DNA of 64,000 nt from Rhabdaerophilum calidifontis (GTDB lineage Bacteria; Pseudomonadota; Alphaproteobacteria; Rhizobiales; Beijerinckiaceae): the NCBI RefSeq assembly GCF_008641065.1, contig NZ_VTRS01000010.1:1-64000 (forward strand), given 5' to 3'. Below are positions 1 through 7,545 of the stretch, in pieces. The notes under the pieces were generated by a model, which was given only the letters and a program-made list of their open reading frames with translations, ran no database searches and was not told where the DNA came from. Position numbers and translations under genes: made by a program. Numbering within the stretch: position 1 is the stretch's first letter; every line of letters starts with the position of its first letter.

Positions 1-2
1 TC

Positions 3-65
3 GGCCGGTTGACCCCGGACGAGGCGTACTTCAATGCGCTGCCAGCAATCCCGATGGCGGCCTAA
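3..65 (+). pseudogene. 3' end of IS3-family-like transposase (partial)
   Basis: An open frame enters from the left edge and stops with TAA at 63-65. It encodes a tail that reads LTPDEAYF followed by a short hydrophobic end. That pattern is typical of the C-terminus of IS3-family OrfB (DDE integrase-core) transposases. Only about 20 codons are in view, so whether the rest of the element is intact cannot be judged. The AT-richer stretch that follows (66 to about 127) is likely the right end of the insertion sequence. The assignment rests on this short C-terminal motif. Confidence 0.55.
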
Positions 66-127
66 CCGAGGCAGGAATCCACTTAGGAAACGCCCCGAAA
101 CTGTTCAAACAAACCGAGCCAGCTCTC
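66..127. mobile_element. probable right end of the insertion sequence
   Basis: Between the transposase-tail stop codon and the start of the next gene lie about 60 bases of lower GC content, ending in GAGCCAGCTCT. IS3-type right ends usually have a similar short non-coding tail after orfB. The exact terminal inverted repeat cannot be fixed, because the left end lies outside the window. The boundary near 127 is inference. Confidence 0.35.
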
Positions 128-154
128 CCGTCGCCGCGCTGGATAAACGGTTCG

Positions 155-190
155 GCGATGGCGATGGCGATGGCGATGGCGATGGCGATG
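155..190 (+). repeat. (GCGATG)6 hexanucleotide repeat at a start codon
   Basis: Six perfect tandem copies of GCGATG place six in-frame ATG codons, at 158, 164, 170, 176, 182 and 188, in front of the following gene. The unit is two codons long, so copy-number change adds or removes Met-Ala pairs without shifting the frame. It could change the start-codon context or spacing, but cannot switch the gene off by frameshift. Confidence 0.9.
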
Positions 191-1084
191 GAACTCCTTT
201 CTCCGATCCGCGGCCTGATCGGCGCGCTGCGCCGGCCCGGCGGCCTCGCGGCATCGATCCTCGTGCTGGCGCTTGCCCCCGGGCCGGGGAGGGCGCAGGG
301 GGGCGGAGCGGCCGGGCCGGTGCCATCTGTGACGATCCCGCTCGTCATCGATCCGGACCGGCGGATCGAGCGCCGCGAATTGCCGCGCAACACCGCGCTG
401 CGCTTCGTTACGGAAGAGGATTTTCCGCCCTTCAACTATATCGGGCGCGACGGCCAGCTCGCCGGCTTCAACATCGATCTCGCACGCGCGATCTGCGCGG
501 AGCTCGCGGTGTCCTGCGCGGTCCAGCCGCGGCGCTGGGATCTGCTTCTGCCGGCGCTCGACCGCGACGAGGCCGATGCGGTGATCGCCGGCCACCGGAT
601 CACCGCCGAACTCCGCGCCCGCTACGAGGTATCGCTGCCGACGCATCGCTCGCCGGCCCGCTTCGCGACGCGGCGCGACGGCGCGATCACGGATATCGCC
701 GCGATCCGCGGCCGCACGGTTGCCGTGGTCGGCGGCTCCGCGCACGAGGCTTTCCTCAACGCGCTGTTTCCGGCCGTGACGCTCAAACGCTTCGAGCGCA
801 TCGATCAGGCGCTGGAGGCGATGCGGCGCGGCGAGGCCGATCTCGCCTTCGGCGACGGCATCGCCATCGCCTTCTGGATGAACGGCTCGGAATCGCTCGA
901 TTGCTGCGCCTTTCTCGGCGGTCCCTTCACCGAGAGCCGGTTCTTCGGTGAGGGGGCCGGCATCGTGGTGAAGGGCGGCAATATCGCCCTGCGCGCCGCG
1001 ATCGACCACGCGCTCTGGCGCATCAGCCGCGACGGACGCTACGCCAAGCTCTATCTCAAGCATTTCCCGATCCCCTACTATTGA
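158..1084 (+). CDS. periplasmic substrate-binding protein, family 3 (amino-acid ABC transporter type)
   Basis: The product is a solute-binding protein of the SBP_bac_3 type, which captures amino acids or similar small organic ions in the periplasm for an ABC importer. After a positively charged and hydrophobic export signal ending near GRAQ, the domain begins with FVTEEDFPPFNYIG and continues with GFNIDLARAICAEL, the usual family opening. It ends with the ISRDGRYAKLY segment typical of the C-terminal lobe. No permease or ATPase gene is adjacent, so the partner is encoded elsewhere or it works in signalling. The start is uncertain: six in-frame ATGs lie in the hexamer repeat and none has a good ribosome-binding site. 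ATG 188 gives a normal-length signal peptide. The native upstream DNA seems to have been replaced by an insertion sequence about 30 bases upstream. Confidence 0.8.
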   Translation: MAMAMAMAMAMELLSPIRGLIGALRRPGGLAASILVLALAPGPGRAQGGGAAGPVPSVTIPLVIDPDRRIERRELPRNTALRFVTEEDFPPFNYIGRDGQLAGFNIDLARAICAELAVSCAVQPRRWDLLLPALDRDEADAVIAGHRITAELRARYEVSLPTHRSPARFATRRDGAITDIAAIRGRTVAVVGGSAHEAFLNALFPAVTLKRFERIDQALEAMRRGEADLAFGDGIAIAFWMNGSESLDCCAFLGGPFTESRFFGEGAGIVVKGGNIALRAAIDHALWRISRDGRYAKLYLKHFPIPYY

Positions 1085-1143
1085 TTGACGGCCGGGGCCC
1101 GGCTCCGTAACGAAAGCGGGTTTTCCCGAACCCGCCGGACCTC

Positions 1144-2874
1144 ATGACCGATCTTTCCGCCTATCGCGACGCCGCCCAGACCTCGAATGCCTGGCCCTTC
1201 GAGGAGGCGCGGAAACTTGTGGCGCGGCTGGAGCGCAAGGGCGGCTTCGCCAAAAGCGGCAAGGATCACGTCCTGTTCGAGACCGGCTATGGCCCTTCGG
1301 GTCTGCCGCATATCGGCACGTTCGGCGAGGTGGTGCGGACGACCATGGTCCGCCGCGCCTTCGAGACGCTGACCGGCGGCGCCATCCCGACGCGGATGCT
1401 CGTCTTCTCGGACGATCTCGACGGCATGCGCAAGGTTCCGGACAACGTCCCGGACAAGGCTGCGCTCGAGGCGCATCTCCAGAAGCCGCTGACCGCGGTG
1501 CCGAACCCGTTCGGCGGGGATTACCCGAGCTTCGGGCATCACAACAACGCGATGCTGCGGCGCTTCCTCGATACGTTCGGGTTCGATTACGAATTCGCGA
1601 GCGCGACCGAATATTACCGCGCCGGCCGGTTCGACGCGGTGCTGCTGCGCGCCGCCGAGCGCTATGACGCGATCATGGATGTGATGCTGCCGACGCTGGG
1701 GGCGGAGCGGCAGGCGACCTATTCGCCCTTCCTGCCGATCTCGCCGACGACCGGCCGCGTGCTCTATGTGCCGATGAAGAAGGTCGATGCGAAGGCGGGC
1801 ACGATCACCTTCGCCGACGAGGACGGCACCGATGTCACGCTCCCGGTGACCGGCGGCAACGTCAAGCTGCAATGGAAGCCGGATTTCGGCATGCGCTGGG
1901 CGGCACTCGATGTCGATTTCGAGATGTTCGGCAAGGATCACCAGACCAATGCCGCGATCTATGACCGGATCTGCGCCATCCTCGGCGGCATGCCGCCGGA
2001 GCATTACGTCTATGAGCTGTTCCTCGACGAACTCGGCCAGAAGATCTCCAAATCGAAGGGCAACGGCCTGACGATCGACGAATGGCTCACCTATGCCGCG
2101 CCCGAGAGCCTGGCCCTGTTCATGTTCCAGAAGCCGCGCGAGGCCAAGAGACTCTATTTCGACGTCATCCCCCGCGCAGTCGATGATTATCTCGCTCATC
2201 TCGACGGATTCGAGCGGCAGGATGCGAAGGCGCGGCTCGCCAACCCGGTCTGGCACATCCATGGCGGCGCGCCGCCGGCGCCGGAGCGCGTCGCGGCCGG
2301 CGGCGGCAACCAGACGGCGGCGCGGGTCGATTTCGCACTGCTGCTCAACCTTGTCGCCGTCGCCAATGCCGAGGACAAGGCCGTGCTCTGGGGCTTCCTC
2401 CAGCGCTATGCGCCGGGGGTCTCGCCCGCAACCCATCCCCGGCTTGACGGCCTCGTCGGCTATGCCATCCGCTATTTCGCCGATTTCGTGAAGCCCAAGA
2501 AGGTCTACCGCGCGCCGGACGAGGTCGAGCGGCCGGCGCTCGAAGCCCTGGCGCGGGAACTCGCGGCGCTCCCCGATGGGGCGACGGCAGAGATGATACA
2601 GGAAGCTGTCTATAATGTCGCCCGCATCGTGCCGCGCTACCAGGATTTCGCCGCCAAGGGCGCGACACCGGAGCGGCCGGGAGTTTCGAACGCCTGGTTC
2701 AATGCCCTCTACCAGATCCTGCTCGGCGAGGAGCGCGGCCCGCGTTTCGGTTCCTTCGCGGCGATCTACGGCGTGGCGAACACCGTGCGGTTGATCGAGG
2801 CGGCGCTGGCCGGGCGCCTCATCGCCGCGCACGCCGCCTTCCTCGCGGCGCGGGGCGTGCCCCCGGCGGGGTGA
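1144..2874 (+). CDS. lysK: lysyl-tRNA synthetase, class I
   Basis: This enzyme charges tRNA-Lys with lysine in the cytoplasm. It is the class I (archaeal-type) LysRS, unrelated to the class II LysS of most bacteria. The HIGH-type ATP-binding motif is HIGT at residues 56-59 (context [12 protein letters not shown]). The KMSKS motif is KISKS at residues 300-304. The 576-residue length fits bacterial class I enzymes, including those of many alphaproteobacteria. It ends two bases before the convergent repressor gene. No second LysRS is in the window, so this may be the sole enzyme. Confidence 0.95.
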   Translation: MTDLSAYRDAAQTSNAWPFEEARKLVARLERKGGFAKSGKDHVLFETGYGPSGLPHIGTFGEVVRTTMVRRAFETLTGGAIPTRMLVFSDDLDGMRKVPDNVPDKAALEAHLQKPLTAVPNPFGGDYPSFGHHNNAMLRRFLDTFGFDYEFASATEYYRAGRFDAVLLRAAERYDAIMDVMLPTLGAERQATYSPFLPISPTTGRVLYVPMKKVDAKAGTITFADEDGTDVTLPVTGGNVKLQWKPDFGMRWAALDVDFEMFGKDHQTNAAIYDRICAILGGMPPEHYVYELFLDELGQKISKSKGNGLTIDEWLTYAAPESLALFMFQKPREAKRLYFDVIPRAVDDYLAHLDGFERQDAKARLANPVWHIHGGAPPAPERVAAGGGNQTAARVDFALLLNLVAVANAEDKAVLWGFLQRYAPGVSPATHPRLDGLVGYAIRYFADFVKPKKVYRAPDEVERPALEALARELAALPDGATAEMIQEAVYNVARIVPRYQDFAAKGATPERPGVSNAWFNALYQILLGEERGPRFGSFAAIYGVANTVRLIEAALAGRLIAAHAAFLAARGVPPAG

Positions 2875-2876
2875 GC

Positions 2877-3503
2877 CTATTGGCTCGCCCAGAGGATGCG
2901 GCAGATGGCGCGGATCTGCCCGGCGGGCCGCGCCGGCAAGGATTCCCCGGTAACGGAGAAGAACTGCACATGCGTTGCCGTCTGGTGTCCGAGCACGGCG
3001 ATCATCGGCATTCCGGCATGCGGCAGCACGAAGACGCGGTCGCCGCGCCGGGTCGGCGCCTCATGCGAGACGATGAGGATGTCGCCATCCGCATAGACAG
3101 GCGCGAGCGCCTTGCCGCGCACCTCGATCGCGAACAACCCTGTCGTGTCGCGACCCGGGAAATTGATCTCGTCCCAGCCGCGCGATCGAGGCCGGCCGCC
3201 TTCGTCGAAGGCCTCGCTGAGCCCGGCCTCCAGCGGGCGGAAGGGCAGCCGGGCGCCGGGTCGCGGCTGGCCGGTGACGATGCCGAGGAATTCATCAACG
3301 CCAACGCCGGTGGCGGCCAGCACCTTCGCGATCGATTCGGTCGAGGGCCAGCGCGCCTGCCCCTCCGCATTGATCCGCTTGGAGCGGTTGAACGTCGTCG
3401 GGTCGAGGCCCGCGCGCTTGGCGAGGCTCGAAATCGAAAGGCCCTGTCGCTGCGCCAACGCGTCGATCGCGGCCCAGATCTGCGCGTGCGTCAGCATTGT
3501 CAT
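2877..3503 (-). CDS. helix-turn-helix repressor with S24/LexA-like C-terminal domain, apparently non-cleaving
   Basis: This is a predicted DNA-binding transcription factor of about 208 residues. The N-terminal 60 residues form an XRE-type helix-turn-helix (SISSLAKRAGLDPTTFNRSKR). The C-terminal half has the LexA/CI fold signature, with PVYADGDILIVS and GDRVFVLP. At the usual catalytic serine (G-S-M in LexA) the sequence is GKALAP, and no lysine is visible at the second catalytic position (VLGHQ). It therefore probably cannot self-cleave and may use the fold to dimerise or bind a ligand. ATG 3503 is chosen because it directly precedes the HTH; ATG 3497 is an alternative and the longer frame upstream is AT-rich non-coding. 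A palindrome at 3541-3555 may be its own operator. Confidence 0.8.
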   Translation of the reverse strand: MTMLTHAQIWAAIDALAQRQGLSISSLAKRAGLDPTTFNRSKRINAEGQARWPSTESIAKVLAATGVGVDEFLGIVTGQPRPGARLPFRPLEAGLSEAFDEGGRPRSRGWDEINFPGRDTTGLFAIEVRGKALAPVYADGDILIVSHEAPTRRGDRVFVLPHAGMPMIAVLGHQTATHVQFFSVTGESLPARPAGQIRAICRILWASQ

Positions 3504-3540
3504 TCCGATATTCACAACTCGGGCTCGACTACCAATTTTG

Positions 3541-3555
3541 ATTGTACCAAACAAT
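3541..3555. promoter_or_regulatory. candidate operator, inverted repeat ATTGT-N5-ACAAT
   Basis: A perfect five-base inverted repeat with a five-base spacer lies 37 bases upstream of the repressor start, in the AT-rich divergent region between the repressor and DUF952 genes. Its position suits autoregulation. The link to the repressor is inference from location. Confidence 0.4.
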
Positions 3556-3649
3556 TCCGCTAAAATACTGATACGAATTGAAACGTGCGGGAGCAGGTCG
3601 GGCGGGAGCAAGGCCCGGATGGTCTTCCGCGTCATATCCGGTCCGCAGG

Positions 3650-4015
3650 ATGACTCCGCATCGCCCGCGTCTGCTCTACAAAATCCTCGGCGCGGCGGAA
3701 TGGCAGGGCTTCCGCGTCGCGGGGCTGTTCGACGGCTCCGAGGTCGACCGGCGCGACGGCTTCATCCATTTCTCCTATGCCGATCAACTCGCCGAGACCG
3801 CGCGGAAGCATTTCTCCGGGCGCCTCGATCTGGTCCTGCTTGCGGTGGATCCGGCACCGCTCGGTGCGGCGCTGCGCGACGAGGTCTCGCGCGGCGGGGC
3901 GCTTTTCCCGCATCTTTACGCCCCACTTCCCTTGGCGGCGGTCCTGTGGGACAAGCCGATTCCCCTCGATCCGGTGGGTCGGCCGGTGCTTCCGTCGCTC
4001 GATGCGCCGGATTGA
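3650..4015 (+). CDS. DUF952 family protein
   Basis: A small cytoplasmic protein of about 121 residues with the DUF952 pattern: a start near LLYKILGAAEWQ, DGFIHFSYADQL in the middle, and FPHLYAPLPLAAVLWDKPI near the end. The family has an ADP-ribosyl-transferase/cyclase-like fold by some predictions, but no established reaction that I know of. ATG 3650 is used because GCAGG sits just upstream and the homologous sequence begins there. It lies 27 bases before pyrD and is probably co-transcribed with it, an arrangement I recall from other alphaproteobacteria. The function is unknown. Confidence 0.85.
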   Translation: MTPHRPRLLYKILGAAEWQGFRVAGLFDGSEVDRRDGFIHFSYADQLAETARKHFSGRLDLVLLAVDPAPLGAALRDEVSRGGALFPHLYAPLPLAAVLWDKPIPLDPVGRPVLPSLDAPD

Positions 4016-4042
4016 TCGGCCCGCGCTCCGGACGGTGCCCCG

Positions 4043-5128
4043 ATGGTCGCGATGCTGTCTTCGCTCTATCCGCTTCTCCAGCCGGCGCTCCGGTTCGTCG
4101 ATCCCGAGCGCGCGCATGATCTCGCGATCGCGGCCCTGGCCCGCCTGCCGCTCCCCGCGCCCGCACCGGATGATCCCCGCCTGGCGCTGACTGCGTTCGG
4201 CCTCCGCTTCCCCAACCCGATCGGCATCGCCGCCGGGTTCGACAAGGGGGCGCGGGTCGCCGAGCCGCTGCGGCGGCTGGGCTTCGGCTTCGTCGAGGTG
4301 GGTGGCGTCACCCTGCGGCCGCAGCCCGGCAATCCGCGCCCGCGCGTGTTCCGGCTGTTGCGCGATCAGGCGATCATCAACCGCTACGGCCTCAACAGCG
4401 AGGGGGCCGAGATTGTCGCCGCGCGCCTGGGCCGCCTGCGCCGTACGGGGATTCTCGGCATCAATCTCGGCGCCAACAAGGAAAGCGCCGATCGGCTCGG
4501 CGATTATGTCGCGCTGATCCGCCGGCTGGGGCCGCTGGCGGATTTCGTGACGCTGAACATCTCCTCGCCGAACACCCCCGGCCTGCGCGATCTCCAGGGC
4601 CGCGCCTTCCTCGACGAGTTGATCGCCCGCGTGGTCGATGCGCGCGCCGAGGACAATCTCCGGACGCGAATCCTGGTGAAGATTGCGCCGGATCTCGGCC
4701 TCGCCGAACTCGACGACATCGTCGCCGTGGCGCGCGGGCGGTCGGTGGACGGGATGATCGTCTCGAATACGAGCGTGGCGCGGCCGCGGGATCTGCGCGA
4801 GAAGGGGGTCGCGCGCGAGGCTGGCGGGCTTTCGGGCCGGCCGCTCTTCAGGCCCTCGACGATCCTGCTAGCGCAGGCCTTCCAGCGCGTTGCCGGCGCT
4901 TTTCCGCTGATCGGCGTCGGCGGCATCCTCAGCGGCGAGGATGCGGTCGCCAAGCTGGCGGCCGGCGCTTCGCTGGTGCAGGTCTATTCGGGCTTCGTCT
5001 ATCGCGGCCCGGCGCTGATCGAGGAGATCAAGGCGCGGCTTCTCGCGGCCATCGAGCGCGAGGGGGTCGGCTCCGTCGCGGCGCTGGTGGGGCGCAACGC
5101 CGCGACCTGGGCCGAGGCCGGTGCCTGA
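4043..5128 (+). CDS. pyrD: dihydroorotate dehydrogenase (quinone), class 2
   Basis: This enzyme oxidises dihydroorotate to orotate in pyrimidine synthesis and passes electrons through FMN to membrane quinone. The class 2 signature [14 protein letters not shown] carries the catalytic serine. The N-terminal helices that dock class 2 enzymes to the membrane are present ([21 protein letters not shown]). FMN-phosphate-binding glycine motifs follow near the end ([12 protein letters not shown]). The length of about 361 residues is normal. ATG 4052 is a possible alternative start. It is downstream of DUF952 and convergent with the response regulator. Confidence 0.95.
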   Translation: MVAMLSSLYPLLQPALRFVDPERAHDLAIAALARLPLPAPAPDDPRLALTAFGLRFPNPIGIAAGFDKGARVAEPLRRLGFGFVEVGGVTLRPQPGNPRPRVFRLLRDQAIINRYGLNSEGAEIVAARLGRLRRTGILGINLGANKESADRLGDYVALIRRLGPLADFVTLNISSPNTPGLRDLQGRAFLDELIARVVDARAEDNLRTRILVKIAPDLGLAELDDIVAVARGRSVDGMIVSNTSVARPRDLREKGVAREAGGLSGRPLFRPSTILLAQAFQRVAGAFPLIGVGGILSGEDAVAKLAAGASLVQVYSGFVYRGPALIEEIKARLLAAIEREGVGSVAALVGRNAATWAEAGA

Positions 5129-5144
5129 GCGCGGCCGGCGGCTC

Positions 5145-5804
5145 TCAGCCCGGCAGGTCGAGGCGGGCGGCCGCGATCACCGCCTGCGTGCGGCTCTCGA
5201 CGCCGAGCTTGGCGAGGATCGCCGAGACATGCGCCTTCACCGTCGCCTCGGAAACCGAGAGTTCATAGGCGATCTGTTTGTTGAGAAGCCCCTCGGAGAG
5301 CATGGTCAGCACCCGCATCTGCTGCGGGGTGAGGCTTGCGAGACGGCGGATGAGGTCGGCCGTTTCCTTGTCGCCCTCGGCGAGGGGGATATCCGGCGGC
5401 GTCCAGGTGTCGCCGGCGAGCACGTGCCGGATGGCGCGGTTGATCGTCTCGATCGGCGTCGTCTTGGGGATGTAGCCGGCCGCGCCGAATTCCATGCAGG
5501 TGCGGATGGTCGCGGCATCGTCGATCCCGGAGACGATCACCACGGGCACGGAAGGGTGCTGCGCGCGCAGATAGGTAAGGCCGGAGAATCCGTTGACGCC
5601 GGGCATCTTGAGATCGAGCAGCACGAGATCGACCTCCGGTGCGCCGCCGAGCGCGGTCGTCACCTCGTCGAGCGTGCCGGCCTCGATCACGGTCAGCGGA
5701 TCGAAGATCCCGCCGATCGCCTGCCGGAGCGCGCCGCGGAACAGCGGATGATCGTCGGCGACGATGATGATGCCCGGCCCGTTCGCCGTCTTGGTCTCGC
5801 CCAT
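5145..5804 (-). CDS. NarL/FixJ-type response regulator, CrbR/ErdR-like
   Basis: A two-domain response regulator. The receiver domain (about residues 10-130) has the acidic pair in ADDHPLFR, the phospho-acceptor Asp64 in LLDLKMPG, and a conserved lysine in GYIPKTTP. The C-terminal LuxR-type helix-turn-helix (about 150-215) includes LTPQQMRVLTMLSEG and SVSEATVKAHVSAIL. From memory, the overall sequence closely resembles CrbR/ErdR regulators, which with the SSS-type kinase CrbS/MxtR control acetyl-CoA synthetase and acetate use in gammaproteobacteria. No kinase is adjacent, but a matching SSS-type hybrid kinase lies at 30315-33884. It is divergent from a degenerate SSS-like membrane protein, with 193 bases between. 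Confidence 0.85.
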   Translation of the reverse strand: MGETKTANGPGIIIVADDHPLFRGALRQAIGGIFDPLTVIEAGTLDEVTTALGGAPEVDLVLLDLKMPGVNGFSGLTYLRAQHPSVPVVIVSGIDDAATIRTCMEFGAAGYIPKTTPIETINRAIRHVLAGDTWTPPDIPLAEGDKETADLIRRLASLTPQQMRVLTMLSEGLLNKQIAYELSVSEATVKAHVSAILAKLGVESRTQAVIAAARLDLPG

Positions 5805-5997
5805 GCCCGTTCCGCCGTTTCCTCTGGGTGCCGTTCGCGCGGCACCATGCTCGTCTTTGTCGGTTGTGTTTGATGATGAACGCCCTTCATGTCACTTGGC
5901 AAGACGGCCAAGACGGCGTGCAAGACTTCGCCTCGGGCGCGTCTGGTCCCTCGGCCGGGCGGCGCGGGGGAAACGGGCTGGGAGCAAGGGTTAAGAC

Positions 5998-7545
5998 ATG
6001 ATCGGCGGGCTGGTTCTGGCGCTCTCGCTGGCCGGGTTCGGCCTGCTGGTGCTCGGCGAGCGCATGGGGCTCGGCGCGGGGCTCGCCTCCGCCGCCATGC
6101 TCGCGCAATTCCTCGTCGCGGGGCTGGCACTGGCACTGGCGAGCATGACGAGCCGGCTGCATCGCTACCTCGTCGGGGCGCCGCGCGGGGCGATCCCCGG
6201 CTTCGCGGCGCTGGTTGCGGTGACGCTCGTCGCCGGCTTCGTGCTGGTGGAGGGCGGGCCTGATCCGCGACCGGGAGCCTATGGCGCGCTGATCCTGGGC
6301 TTCGTGGCAGCGCCGCTCGTCGCCCCCTTCAATCCCTGGCGCGATCTCGGGCGTTTCGCGACCGACGAGCGGGCCTTGCGCCTGCGCGACCGTGATCCGG
6401 GCGAGGGGACGCGCGGCGCGCTTGCGATCGCCGCGCTCGCGGCCGTCCTGGCCTTGATCCTGATCCTCGCCGCCGGCCTGCCGGTGATCCTCGGCCGGCT
6501 CGAGGCGGCGACGGATTGGCCGCGCACGCGGCTCTGGCTGTTCGCGGCGGTGTTTGCCGCCGCCATCCCCCTGCTGGGCGGGATCGGCGGGCTGCGCCGC
6601 GCGGCCCTGTTCCTGATCGTGATCGCGCTTCTCGCCGCGCTGCTGCCGCTCGGCATCCAGGCGCTGCGCGATCTCGCGCCGGATGCGGATGGCATGGCCT
6701 GGCTCGGCCGGATGACGGGCGCGATCCCTGACCGGACCCGGATCGCCGCCTTCCTGCCCTCGGCACCGCGCGAAGGGGTTCCGCTCGCGATCGGCTTTGT
6801 CCTCGGCCTCGCGCTCCAGCAGGCGGCGGCGCCGCTGGCCGGAGCGGCGGCGCGCCTTCGGGGCCTGGCGCTCGGGCTTGCGCTGGCGCTCGGCCTGGCA
6901 TTCGCGGCGGCTGCGGCGCGCGATGCGCTCGAAACCCTGATCTCGACGCGCCTTGCGGGCGTTCCGGTCGGGCAATGGCCGCTCTTCGTCTTCGACGACG
7001 CCGTTCGCGGCTGGATCACCACCTGCGGCCTTGCGCCGGAGGATGCGCTTGCGGCGGCGCGCGCTTGCGGGCGCGCGGGGCTGCGCGACATCCTGCCGCC
7101 GGGCGCGATCCGCCTCGCGCCCGGTCTCGCCGCGCCAGCGCTGGCGCTGTCGGGCGGCTATCCGGCGACACTGGGCTTCATCTGGGGCATCCTGCCGCCG
7201 CTGATCGCGCTGAGCGGGCTCGGCATGCTGGTCCTTGCCGCGGCGAGCGGCTTCTCGGAGCGTGTGCTGTTCCGCCTCGCGCATCCGCGCGCGCTGCGCG
7301 GCTTCCGGCTCGCCATGGCCCGGCTCAGCCTGCTCGTGCTGGGGACGCTGCTTTACACCCTTGAGGCGCGCGGCGTTGCAGTCGAACCCGGCTTCGCGCG
7401 CTGGGCGCTGCTCGGGCTGGCGCTGACCATTCTTGCGGCGATGGCTGGTTATCGGCTGATCGCGGCGGCGCGTCTCATCCGCCGTCGTCGCGCGCCGGAA
7501 CCGTCCGCCGCGACGGAGGCGGCGCCGCACCCAGGCGTTCCCTGA
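5998..7545 (+). CDS. polytopic membrane protein, possibly a degenerate sodium/solute symporter (SSS) relative
   Basis: A 515-residue protein with about a dozen hydrophobic segments, clearly an inner-membrane protein. No standard motif is conserved. The order of features parallels SSS transporters: an early HRYLVGAPRGAIPGFAAL segment where SSS proteins have Y-x-V-A-G-R and an N-G-x-A helix; then VAPFNPWRDLGRFATDERALRLR where they have a short loop before the DF-x-x-x-RY motif; then LLGGIGGLRRAALF where they have GG-x-R. The critical sodium-site residues cannot be recognised. The gene is divergent from a CrbR-like regulator, whose relatives control ActP-type acetate symporters, and this fits the idea. 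Its 3' end overlaps the convergent ligase gene by 71 bases. The SSS link is inference. Confidence 0.55.
   Translation: MIGGLVLALSLAGFGLLVLGERMGLGAGLASAAMLAQFLVAGLALALASMTSRLHRYLVGAPRGAIPGFAALVAVTLVAGFVLVEGGPDPRPGAYGALILGFVAAPLVAPFNPWRDLGRFATDERALRLRDRDPGEGTRGALAIAALAAVLALILILAAGLPVILGRLEAATDWPRTRLWLFAAVFAAAIPLLGGIGGLRRAALFLIVIALLAALLPLGIQALRDLAPDADGMAWLGRMTGAIPDRTRIAAFLPSAPREGVPLAIGFVLGLALQQAAAPLAGAAARLRGLALGLALALGLAFAAAAARDALETLISTRLAGVPVGQWPLFVFDDAVRGWITTCGLAPEDALAAARACGRAGLRDILPPGAIRLAPGLAAPALALSGGYPATLGFIWGILPPLIALSGLGMLVLAAASGFSERVLFRLAHPRALRGFRLAMARLSLLVLGTLLYTLEARGVAVEPGFARWALLGLALTILAAMAGYRLIAAARLIRRRRAPEPSAATEAAPHPGVP

Noticed and set aside
155-190. Possible CRISPR-like or phase-variable repeat
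   Set aside because: A six-base perfect repeat without spacers is not CRISPR. Its unit is a multiple of three, so it cannot cause on/off frameshifting.
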